Shown piece after piece: positions 8,414-15,340 of a stretch of DNA of 35,168 nucleotides. Made by a program: the position numbers and the translations under genes. The notes below the pieces were generated by a model that saw nothing but the letters and a program-made list of their open reading frames with translations, ran no database searches and was not told where the DNA came from. The DNA is from Reyranella massiliensis 521 (GTDB lineage: Bacteria > Pseudomonadota > Alphaproteobacteria > Reyranellales > Reyranellaceae), in the NCBI GenBank assembly GCA_945862125.1, contig CAMAYC010000043.1, positions 1 through 35,168 on the forward strand. The letters are read 5' to 3'. The stretch's first letter is position 1; each line of letters opens with the position of its first letter.

Positions 8414-9454
8414 TCAGGTCTCCGGTTCGGAAGGCTCGCGGTGGGGCTGGCCGCCGGCCCGCGTATCGGCCCTCGGGCGCTCGACGTCGAGCCCTCCACC
8501 CGATCCGCCTGGGCCCCGGCGGAAGACCTCGCGCACGAGATACTGCGGCTTGCGGTTCACCGCCAGGAACATGCGCCCGAGATACTCGCCGATCATGCCG
8601 ATCACGACGAGCTGCACGCCGGCCAGGACCAGCACCGCCACCATCATCGAGGCCCAGCCTTGCGGCGGCTTGTCGGAGACGAATGCCTCGACGGTGGTGA
8701 TGACCGCACCGACGGCCCCCAGGGCGCCGAACGCCAGGCCGGCCAAGGTGGCGAGCCTGAGCGGCATCACCGAGAAGTTGAGGAACATCGCCAGCCACAG
8801 CCGGATCAGCCGACGCAGCGTGTAGTTCGATTGTCCCTCGTTGCGCGGCAGGTGATGGACCTGCACGCGGCCGACGTTCTGAGTGACCTGGAACACCAGC
8901 CCGTCGACATACGGAAAGGGACCTTCGTAGCCCGCCACGATGCGCTCGCGCACGAAGGCAGAGATACAGCGAAAGCTCGACAGATAGAGGCCGGGCGGCT
9001 TGTCGATCAGCCGGTCGGCGCACCAGTTGGTGAACTTGCTGCCGAGGTTGCGCCAGGGCGCATGCTTCTTCTCGGCATAATAGGTGTAGACCGCGTCATA
9101 GCCGCCGTCGCGCGCATGCTCGAACAGGCGCCGGACCTCGGCGGGCGGATTCTGCAGGTCGTCGTCCATGGTGATGGCATAGGCCCCGCGCGCCCGGGCG
9201 AAGCCCGCCATCACTGCGTTGTGCTCGCCGAAATTGCGGCTCAGGCTGAGCAGGGTGATCGGAGCGCCCGGTTCGGCAGCAAGCTGCTTGCAGACATCGA
9301 GGCTGTTGTCCGGACTGCCGTCGACGACCAGCACGATCTCCAGTCCGCCTTCGATCTCGAGCGCGCGCAGCGCGCCAACCAGTTCGCCGATCGTTGCCGC
9401 CCCGAGATAGACCGGGATCACAACGGACAGGGCCGGTGCAGGAGTCTCAATCAT
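8414..9454 (-). CDS. Family 2 glycosyltransferase, polyprenyl-phosphate sugar synthase (ArnC/GtrB/DPM1-like)
   Basis: 346-residue membrane-anchored glycosyltransferase. The GT-A domain begins LSVVIPVYLGAATIGELV, with the nucleotide-binding block VLVVDGSPDNSLD and the metal-binding DxD in TMDDDLQNPP. The C-terminal third carries two helices (LAGLAFGALGAVGAVITTV and MMVAVLVLAGVQLVVIGMIGEYLG), the standard layout of enzymes that move a sugar from a nucleotide donor to undecaprenyl or dolichyl phosphate. I prefer the ATG at 9452-9454 (MIETPAPALSVV) over the TTG at 9490. It heads a unit with the SMR-like flippase and is divergent from a GT-C-like membrane protein, suggesting a complete lipid-linked sugar transfer path. 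The sugar is unknown. Confidence 0.9.
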   Translation of the reverse strand: MIETPAPALSVVIPVYLGAATIGELVGALRALEIEGGLEIVLVVDGSPDNSLDVCKQLAAEPGAPITLLSLSRNFGEHNAVMAGFARARGAYAITMDDDLQNPPAEVRRLFEHARDGGYDAVYTYYAEKKHAPWRNLGSKFTNWCADRLIDKPPGLYLSSFRCISAFVRERIVAGYEGPFPYVDGLVFQVTQNVGRVQVHHLPRNEGQSNYTLRRLIRLWLAMFLNFSVMPLRLATLAGLAFGALGAVGAVITTVEAFVSDKPPQGWASMMVAVLVLAGVQLVVIGMIGEYLGRMFLAVNRKPQYLVREVFRRGPGGSGGGLDVERPRADTRAGGQPHREPSEPET

Positions 9455-9504
9455 TGTGCATGCCGCTTTCGGCGTCAGGGGAGAGGGCAATGTGCATTGT
9501 GCAC
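9453..9504. repeat. TGTGCA repeats between divergent glycosylation genes
   Basis: ATTGTGCA occurs at 9453-9460 and 9496-9503, and AATGTGCA at 9489-9496, directly adjacent to the last copy, giving CAATGTGCATTGTGCAC. The sites lie at the 5' end of the glycosyltransferase gene and in the 198-bp spacer to the divergent GT-C-like gene. They could be binding sites for a shared regulator. No regulator gene is adjacent. Confidence 0.3.
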
Positions 9505-9652
9505 GCGTCCGTCGGGCGCAGACAACCGTCAGCCATGGAACGGCCGCCTTTGATCCCCGAGTCCCTGAACATGCTCATATTTGGCCCGGCACACGTCTCT
9601 TTCACCAAGGCAGTCTCGTCTTCCCGCCTGCTTATGATATCTTCACCCCGTC

Positions 9653-11230
9653 TTGCCAACAGTCCCGATCAAACCTCCCAAGATTTCTCCGCGCGTCGAG
9701 CGGCTGCTGCTGGTGCCGCTGTTCGCGCTGCCGATCCTGTGGCTCGCCGGCTACTTCTTCCCGCCGATCAACCATGACGTGGCGGCCATCCTCGACGTTT
9801 CGGCACGCTGGGTTGGCGGCGAAAAGCTCTATGTCGAGGTGATCGACGAGAACCTGCCGCTCAGCTTCATCGTGCATTCCCTGCCGGTGCTGACCGCCAG
9901 GCTGCTGCCGGGCAGCGTGACGTTCTGGTTCACCGCCTGGGTGGTGGCCGGCATCTTCGCCTCGTTCGTGGCCTGCCGGCGGCTGGTCCGCCTCGTGCCA
10001 TCGGCCGACCATGCGCTGACCGAGGCGTTGCTGCCGCCGGTCCTGCTGTTCCTGTTCTCGGTTCTGCCCAACGAGCACTTCGGGCAGCGCGAGCACATCA
10101 TGTTCGTGGCCTGCGCGCCCTACCTGATCGCCTCGATGGCCCGCGCCGAGGCCGTGGTGCTGGGCCGCGCCGCCGCCATCGCGATCGGCCTGGTCGCCGG
10201 CGTGGCGCTGGCGATGAAGCCGCACTATCTGGCCATTCCGGCCGCGGTCGAACTCTACCTCCTGTTCCGCCGGGGCTGGCGCGCAACGCTCCTCGATCCC
10301 ATTCCGTGGGCGATCGGCCTGATGGCGCTTGCCCATCTGGCGGCGATGTACACGATCTTCGCTGACTTCGGTCTCATCATCATGCCGCTCGCCGTCGAGG
10401 CCTACGCCCCAATCGGCGACTCGAGCTGGCGTGACGTGCTCGGCAGCAACGTCCTCGCCCCGACCCTGATTGCGTTGCTGATCTTCGGCATCATCGCCAT
10501 CGTCTTCACCAAGACCATCTCGGCCCGCGTCCTTGTCGCGTTCGGCATCGGCGCGGCGCTCTCGGCCGTCGCCCAGGCCAAGGGCTGGCCCTATCACGTA
10601 CTGCCGGCGCTCTCCGCCGCGATCCTGCTGGCGGCCCTCACCGTCTCTCAAACCGTGGACCGCTACCTGCCGATCAGCCGCAGCGGCCATCACCTGCCGG
10701 TGGCCGTCATCTCGGCCACGCTGATGGTCCTGCTCTACTTCCAGGCCGCGCTCTACACGCCGCCCTTCTACAAGCAGCGCCAGTTCGAGGATTCGATCGG
10801 CGGGCGCCTGCAGCACATCATCGAGCAGAACGCCCCGAACCGTACGATCCTGGCGCTGTCGCCCGGCATCTACCCGCTGTGGCCGATGATCAACTACATC
10901 GACGGCCGCATGGCCATGCGGTTCCTGACCCTGTGGGTGCTGCAGGGCGTCTATGCGACCTGCGACGACTTCCCGGCGCTCTACAATCCGCCCGACACGA
11001 TGGGCGAGTCGGAAAAGTTCGTGTTCGACGCCGTCAGCGACGATTTCGCCCGCGAGCATCCCGACCTGCTGATCGTCGACCGCATCGCCGGCATCCCGCG
11101 CTGCCAGGGCAAGGAATTCGACTACCTCGAATACTTCCTGCAGAACCGCACCTTCGCCGACGCTTTCGAGGGCTACGACCACCTCATGGACTTCGACCGC
11201 TACAGGATTTACCGGCGGAAGAAGAAGTAG
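9653..11230 (+). CDS. Polytopic membrane protein, probable GT-C-type glycosyltransferase
   Basis: 525-residue protein with about eleven membrane helices in the first 370 residues and a soluble C-terminal part of roughly 150 residues. The first loop after helix 1 reads FPPINHDVAAILDVSARWVGGEKLYVEVIDENLP. An acidic residue in the first periplasmic loop is the usual catalytic feature of GT-C enzymes such as ArnT or PMT, and the GGEKLY-DENLP pattern is typical of uncharacterised GT-C-like proteins. It would use a polyprenyl-phosphate sugar, which fits the divergent ArnC-like synthase and SMR protein. The start is uncertain: the first usable codon is TTG at 9653, with an in-frame TGA upstream at 9635, no clear Shine-Dalgarno, and no ATG until far inside. 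The exact family and acceptor are unknown. Confidence 0.75.
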   Translation: MPTVPIKPPKISPRVERLLLVPLFALPILWLAGYFFPPINHDVAAILDVSARWVGGEKLYVEVIDENLPLSFIVHSLPVLTARLLPGSVTFWFTAWVVAGIFASFVACRRLVRLVPSADHALTEALLPPVLLFLFSVLPNEHFGQREHIMFVACAPYLIASMARAEAVVLGRAAAIAIGLVAGVALAMKPHYLAIPAAVELYLLFRRGWRATLLDPIPWAIGLMALAHLAAMYTIFADFGLIIMPLAVEAYAPIGDSSWRDVLGSNVLAPTLIALLIFGIIAIVFTKTISARVLVAFGIGAALSAVAQAKGWPYHVLPALSAAILLAALTVSQTVDRYLPISRSGHHLPVAVISATLMVLLYFQAALYTPPFYKQRQFEDSIGGRLQHIIEQNAPNRTILALSPGIYPLWPMINYIDGRMAMRFLTLWVLQGVYATCDDFPALYNPPDTMGESEKFVFDAVSDDFAREHPDLLIVDRIAGIPRCQGKEFDYLEYFLQNRTFADAFEGYDHLMDFDRYRIYRRKKK

Positions 11231-11248
11231 CCAGCGTTTTCCGCTTCT

Positions 11249-11361
11249 CCTCCCCCGTCACCGGGGGAGGTGTCGGCGTCTTGCGCCGACGGAGGGGTCA
11301 TGACCCCATCGCCCTCGTAAGACGAGGGCACTTCCCCTTCGCGGAATCCGCGAAGGGGAAG
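11249..11361. repeat. Cluster of five consecutive perfect inverted repeats (REP-like/bidirectional terminator)
   Basis: Between two convergent genes lie five hairpins in 113 bp. They are: (1) 11249-11257 with 11262-11270, CCTCCCCCG/CGGGGGAGG, loop TCAC; (2) 11272-11278 with 11284-11290, GTCGGCG/CGCCGAC; (3) the perfect 14-mer GGGGTCATGACCCC at 11294-11307; (4) 11311-11318 with 11322-11329, GCCCTCGT/ACGAGGGC; (5) 11331-11345 with 11347-11361, a 15-bp arm around one base. No T-run follows, so it is not a canonical intrinsic terminator. The combination resembles repetitive extragenic palindromic elements scattered in GC-rich alphaproteobacterial genomes. Confidence 0.85.
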
Positions 11362-11382
11362 GGAATGATCCCACCTCGGAGT

Positions 11383-11862
11383 TTACGCCTTCCAGGACGG
11401 GGCCAGTGCGGCCTTCCGCATCGCCTCGGGGATCTTGTCGACGTCGGGGACCTTGAATACGCCCGTCGCCACCAGGACGATCTCGCCGCCGCAGACGAGA
11501 TCGCAGCTTGCGAAGCAGAAATTGACGGTGCGGCGTGCAATCCGTGCCGTTCCCTCGAGCCATTGGCCAAGCCTGGCGCCGCGCACGAATTCGGTGCTGA
11601 GCGAGACCGTCGGATGCGGCCAGCGGATGCCGGTGGCATGGCCCGAGCCCACGCCCATCACCATGTCGGCCACCGTCACCAGCAGGCCGCCATGAGCCCA
11701 GCCCATCGGATTGCCATGGCGCTGCTCGAGCGGCAGGCCGATGCGCATCTTCTCTCCCTCGACCTTGTACCAGAGAGGCCCGACCAGGCCGACGAAGTCG
11801 TCGGTAATGTCGAGCTTGCGGAAGCCATCAGGAACCAGTGGGGGAATCGGCGTATCGGTCAT
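11383..11862 (-). CDS. PaaI-type hot-dog thioesterase
   Basis: 159-residue single hot-dog protein of the PaaI/YiiD-like group, hydrolysing acyl- or aryl-CoA thioesters in the cytoplasm. The family motif is GNPMGWAHGGLLVTVADM, with the Asn, the HGG turn and the downstream Asp of the active site. The start MTDTPIPPLVPDG is at 11860-11862, where ATG overlaps the TGA of the upstream thioesterase by four bases, indicating translational coupling. It is the last gene of the MaoC-VOC-thioesterase-thioesterase operon and ends next to the palindrome cluster. The substrate is unknown. Confidence 0.9.
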   Translation of the reverse strand: MTDTPIPPLVPDGFRKLDITDDFVGLVGPLWYKVEGEKMRIGLPLEQRHGNPMGWAHGGLLVTVADMVMGVGSGHATGIRWPHPTVSLSTEFVRGARLGQWLEGTARIARRTVNFCFASCDLVCGGEIVLVATGVFKVPDVDKIPEAMRKAALAPSWKA

Positions 11863-12302
11863 GTCTGCAATCCATCCTGGGATTCGGCGAGGCGACCCAG
11901 CATGGCGCGCACCTCCGGATCGAAGGGCGTGCTGCGATGGGTCTCCTCGTTCAGCGACACCATGATGACCCGCTGCACGGCGGTGCAATTGCCGTCACCA
12001 TCGAACAGGCCCTGTCCGATGACGCACTTGCGCTCGTGCGCCTCGATCAGCCTGGCGCAGGCCGTGGCAGTGCCGGGATAAAACATCTGGCGCTTGAAGT
12101 CGGCTTCGATGCGGCCGATGACCAGGCGAAAGCGCGGCAATCCTGTACGCACGATCTGGCGCAGGTAGGAAACACGCGCATTCTCCAGCAGTTCGATGAA
12201 GGCGCCGTTGTTGATGTGGCCGTTGGCATCGACATCGGCGAAGCGGAGATTTTCAGAGGTCGAGAAACCGTAGATGCCGCGCGCGGCAAGATCGTACGCC
12301 AT
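11859..12302 (-). CDS. 4-hydroxybenzoyl-CoA thioesterase-type hot-dog protein
   Basis: 147-residue hot-dog thioesterase of the 4HBT/YbgC/FadM class. The catalytic block is LRFADVDANGHINNGAFIELLENAR near residues 20-43, in which the Asp of DANGHINN is the expected nucleophile or base. The remaining part, including FKRQMFYPGTATACARL, also follows the family. The ATG is at 12300-12302. It starts five bases after the VOC gene stop and overlaps the next thioesterase by four bases. Two thioesterases of different subfamilies in tandem suggest sequential release or a hetero-oligomer acting on the pathway served by the MaoC and VOC genes. Confidence 0.9.
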   Translation of the reverse strand: MAYDLAARGIYGFSTSENLRFADVDANGHINNGAFIELLENARVSYLRQIVRTGLPRFRLVIGRIEADFKRQMFYPGTATACARLIEAHERKCVIGQGLFDGDGNCTAVQRVIMVSLNEETHRSTPFDPEVRAMLGRLAESQDGLQT

Positions 12303-12307
12303 GAAGT

Positions 12308-13153
12308 CTAACGCTCCGCAAATTCCAGGGTGAGGTGGGCGGCCTCCGAGGGCGGCACGATCAGCCGGCCGGGATCGGGCTTAACGATCCTGACGCCGTT
12401 CCGGACCAGCAGCGCCTCGCAGGCGGCGAGACTGTCGACGCGAACAGAGAGGAGCGCCGGGTGATCGCCCGGCCGCACCGGCGCCACGCCGGGATAGCGC
12501 GCCGCGTAATCCTTGCGGTTCAAATAGCGAACCGGCTGTGTGCCGGTATCCACGACCAGGCCCTCGCCTTCCTGCCTGGTCGAGCCCGGGCCGAAGTATT
12601 TCTCGAGTTCGCCGATCCACTTTGCCGGCTGCTCCGCAATCACGGTGACGCCCGCGATGCCGCGCGCGCCGTTGGGATGCTTGGCCCACTCGGCCCGATA
12701 GACGAACTCCGGCGTCTGGTGCTCGCAGACGAAGAAGCCGACCACCGGCATGTGCGTCTTGGGAATGCGCACGGTCCTGAATTTGGCGTGCTCGGTCTTG
12801 CCCGCGACCTCAACGGCACGGTCGAAGAACAGCGGCGCATCGGGCTGCAGCCCTGCTTTCCTGAAAGCATCGAAGGCCAGGTCCGCGCCATCGGTGGCGA
12901 GCGCCACGTTGGCGAGACCGCCGCCGTTCTTCAGCCAGGCGCGGCGCTCGGCGTTGAACTCGGTGTCCTCGACGATGCCCAGGATCTCGAAATAATCCTT
13001 GTCGAAGATCATCAGGTGATTGGCGGTGCCGAGCTTCCTGTGGAAGCCGCGCGGTTGCACCTGGAAACCGAGGCGCCGGTAGGCCGCCTCCGCCGCATCG
13101 ATACCGTCGACCATGACTACGACGTGATCGAGGCCCTTCACCGCGCGCGTCAT
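12308..13153 (-). CDS. VOC/glyoxalase-like domain protein
   Basis: 281-residue protein of the vicinal oxygen chelate superfamily. The N-terminal module opens GLDHVVVMVDGIDAAEAAYRRLGFQV, followed by GTANHLMIFDKDYFEIL with His and Glu at the usual metal positions. A second half with GIAGVTVIAEQPAKW and HPALLSVRVDSLAACEALL looks like another VOC module, so the protein is likely a fused two-module form. Possible roles are dioxygenase, epimerase or glyoxalase chemistry; which one cannot be read. It is flanked by MaoC (10-bp gap) and a thioesterase (5-bp gap) in one operon, pointing to CoA-ester or aromatic catabolism. Confidence 0.85.
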   Translation of the reverse strand: MTRAVKGLDHVVVMVDGIDAAEAAYRRLGFQVQPRGFHRKLGTANHLMIFDKDYFEILGIVEDTEFNAERRAWLKNGGGLANVALATDGADLAFDAFRKAGLQPDAPLFFDRAVEVAGKTEHAKFRTVRIPKTHMPVVGFFVCEHQTPEFVYRAEWAKHPNGARGIAGVTVIAEQPAKWIGELEKYFGPGSTRQEGEGLVVDTGTQPVRYLNRKDYAARYPGVAPVRPGDHPALLSVRVDSLAACEALLVRNGVRIVKPDPGRLIVPPSEAAHLTLEFAER

Positions 13154-13163
13154 GCCGGCTTCC

Positions 13164-13622
13164 TCATGCTGGCTTCCGGCGGACCATGTTGATGCCCTTC
13201 ACCGTCACCACCAGCTCGCCCTTCTGGTTGGTGGCGCCCCAATGTTCGTGGATGACGCCGATATCCGGCTTGCTCTTCGAAGGCACCTTCGCAGCGCATT
13301 CGACCCAGGCGGTCAGCGTGTCGCCCGGCCGCACAGGTTTCAGCCAGCGGATCTCGTCGAGGCCGGGCGATCCTAGCGCCGTGCGCTTGTCGATGTAATT
13401 GTCGACGAACAGCCGCATCAGCTTGGACGTGACCTGCCAGCCCGAGGCGATCAGGCCGCCGAACAGCGAGGCCCGGGCGGCCTCGGCATCGACGTGGAAA
13501 CTCTGCGGGTCGTAAAGCCGCGCGAACTCGACGATTTCCTGCTCGGTGAAGCTCGTCGACCCCAGCCGGTACTTCTTCCCGATTTCATAGTCTTCCCAGT
13601 ATCGCGGAGCGTCGGTCGGCAT
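13164..13622 (-). CDS. MaoC-family dehydratase (hot-dog)
   Basis: 152-residue MaoC protein beginning MPTDAPRYWEDYEIGKKY at the ATG 13620-13622. The active-site block is FARLYDPQSFHVDAEAARASLFGGLIASGWQV (Asp, His and the FGGLIASG loop), typical of (R)-specific enoyl-CoA hydratases and mesaconyl-type relatives. It is the first gene of a four-gene minus-strand operon and is divergent from the adenylate cyclase gene 108 bp away. The open frame continues upstream to 15845, but that part is antisense to the cyclase and has no family content. Confidence 0.9.
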   Translation of the reverse strand: MPTDAPRYWEDYEIGKKYRLGSTSFTEQEIVEFARLYDPQSFHVDAEAARASLFGGLIASGWQVTSKLMRLFVDNYIDKRTALGSPGLDEIRWLKPVRPGDTLTAWVECAAKVPSKSKPDIGVIHEHWGATNQKGELVVTVKGINMVRRKPA

Positions 13623-13662
13623 GGTTGCGGTCTTCGCAGAGCAGGACCGGACACGCAAGCCC

Positions 13663-13696
13663 GGCCGCCGGCCCTCCCGCTGGTCAGCCGGCGGCC
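13663..13696. repeat. GC-rich inverted repeat between divergent MaoC and cyclase genes
   Basis: GGCCGCCGG at 13663-13671 pairs perfectly with CCGGCGGCC at 13688-13696 across a 16-base loop. It lies 35 bp upstream of the cyclase start, in the 108-bp divergent spacer. It may be an operator or an mRNA leader hairpin for the cyclase; GC-rich DNA makes such repeats common, so the function is uncertain. Confidence 0.4.
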
Positions 13697-13730
13697 CCTC
13701 GGCTAGCCTCTCGGGCAGGGGGAGCGACCG

Positions 13731-15332
13731 ATGAACGAGCCCAGCCCGGTTCGGCGTCTGACGACGATCTTGGCGATCGACGTGATCGGCTTCAGCACGC
13801 TGACGGCACGCAACGAGGAGCATGCGCTCCGCCTGCTTGCGGCCCGCCTGTCCCTCGCCGAGACCTACATCAAGCAGCACCGCGGCCGCGTCTTCAAGAT
13901 GACCGGCGACGGCCTGCTCGCCGAATTCGCGAGTCCGGTAGAGGCTGTCCGGACGGCGGTCGAGATCCAGGAGGCGATGCGCACGACCAACGCGCTGGCT
14001 TCCGCCGAGGACCGCCTCAGCCTGCGCATCGGCGCCAACCTCGGCGATGTCGTCGAAAGCGGCAACGACCTGATGGGCGATGCCGTCAACGTCGCGGTGC
14101 GCCTCGAGTCGATCGCGCCGGCCGGCGGCATCTGCGTCTCGGCCGCGATCTACGAACAGATCGTGGGCAAGCTGACGCTCGGCGCCGAGGACATGGGCGA
14201 GCAGCAAGTGAAGAACATCCCGCGGCCCATCCACGCGTATCGCCTCACGGCGGAGGGCGTGTCGCCCGTGCCGCCGCCCGGCGGATTGGCCGTCAAGCCA
14301 GGCGCAAGCGCCGCCCGGCCGCGCCTTCTCCTGGTGGGCGGCGCACTCGTTGCCGTGGCGGCAGCCGCCGTCGCAGGCGCGATGCTGCTGCGCGACCCGC
14401 CGGTGCCGACGCAACCGCCGTCGCAGCTTGCACAATCCGCGGTGCCGCCGGCGGTGACGCCCGGGGCATCGCCGCCGATCCCAGCAGCGCCTACAGCCGC
14501 GCCACGCACCTTCGTCGCCGCCGATGTTCCGTTTGCGACCAACCGGCGCCGGCGCGAGCTCGACGCCTATGCACAAGCCGAGGGTGCCAAGGCGTTGGCC
14601 ATCAACGTCCGCGGCTGGGTCGAGTTCGCGACCCGGCGGGTCGACGACCGGACGGCGCGCAGCGCTGCGCTGGAAGCCTGCAACGCCACCGTGCAGAGGC
14701 AGGTCCGCACTACCCGGGAGTACGACCGCTGCATGATCTATGCCGTCGGCAACGACGTGGTGTGGACGTTCAAGGCGCCCGCCATGCCGCCGCAGCCGCT
14801 TGTCGCCACCACCCGGCCTTCTCCGCCGATCGCCCTCGACCCGGCCACCGTACCGCTGACCAACGAGCCCGCGCGCAAGCAGCTTGCCGACGACTACGCC
14901 AAGGTCACCCGCAGCAAGGCGGTCGCTCTCGGCCGCAACCGGCAGGACTGGTGGGCGCCCGGCGACAACGATTCCGAAGCCATTCGCCGTGCCCTGCAGT
15001 CCTGCGGCCACGTCACCGGCCGGCCCTGCTTCGTCTATGCAATCGGCGACCAGGTGGCGGTGCAGACGCCGCGGAAATTTCGCCTCGTCGAGGTCTTCAC
15101 GCCGCAGGATCTGCCGGGTCTCGATCCCCCTCAGCAGGAAGCGGTCGAGCGTTACCTGGTGGCCGACGACTGGCGGGCCATCGCCGTCGCCCGAAACGGC
15201 CGCATCGGCATCGCGAGCGGCAGCGCCAGCGAGGATGCTGCCGTCGAAATCGCGTTGCGCGAATGTGCCCGGGCCGGCGGCAGCGAATGCGCCGTATCGG
15301 CGGTCGGGCCCTTCCTCGTCACGCGCAACTGA
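13731..15332 (+). CDS. Class III adenylate cyclase with membrane helix and three C-terminal Cys-pair (DUF4189-like) repeats
   Basis: 533-residue protein. Residues 8-175 form a class III cyclase domain: metal Asp17 (AIDVIGFS) and Asp60 (KMTGDG), Lys56 and Asp113 at adenine-selecting positions, and Asn120 and Arg124 in DAVNVAVR for the transition state. All key residues are present, so ATP cyclisation to cAMP is expected. A Pro/Ala linker and one helix at about 198-220 (LLLVGGALVAVAAAAVAGAML) follow, then a Pro-rich stretch to about 260. The C-terminal half contains three related units with Cys317/Cys334, Cys425/Cys433 and Cys512/Cys520. Each has an aliphatic KALAI/KAVAL/RAIAV strand and an AL-x-x-C helix, resembling DUF4189. 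These units should be periplasmic. The ATG follows a GGGGGAG. The ligand sensed is unknown. Confidence 0.85.
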   Translation: MNEPSPVRRLTTILAIDVIGFSTLTARNEEHALRLLAARLSLAETYIKQHRGRVFKMTGDGLLAEFASPVEAVRTAVEIQEAMRTTNALASAEDRLSLRIGANLGDVVESGNDLMGDAVNVAVRLESIAPAGGICVSAAIYEQIVGKLTLGAEDMGEQQVKNIPRPIHAYRLTAEGVSPVPPPGGLAVKPGASAARPRLLLVGGALVAVAAAAVAGAMLLRDPPVPTQPPSQLAQSAVPPAVTPGASPPIPAAPTAAPRTFVAADVPFATNRRRRELDAYAQAEGAKALAINVRGWVEFATRRVDDRTARSAALEACNATVQRQVRTTREYDRCMIYAVGNDVVWTFKAPAMPPQPLVATTRPSPPIALDPATVPLTNEPARKQLADDYAKVTRSKAVALGRNRQDWWAPGDNDSEAIRRALQSCGHVTGRPCFVYAIGDQVAVQTPRKFRLVEVFTPQDLPGLDPPQQEAVERYLVADDWRAIAVARNGRIGIASGSASEDAAVEIALRECARAGGSECAVSAVGPFLVTRN

Positions 15333-15340
15333 ACTGAAGT

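Noticed and set aside
9632-11182. 516-codon minus-strand open frame
   Set aside because: Its translation is Asp/Arg/Gln/His-rich low-complexity sequence opposite a convincing polytopic membrane protein.
11249-11361. CRISPR array
   Set aside because: The repeats are different inverted repeats, not identical direct repeats separated by spacers, and no cas genes are present.
11258-11639. Small open frames across the palindrome cluster
   Set aside because: They read through the inverted repeats and the antisense of the PaaI gene; no start signal or domain.
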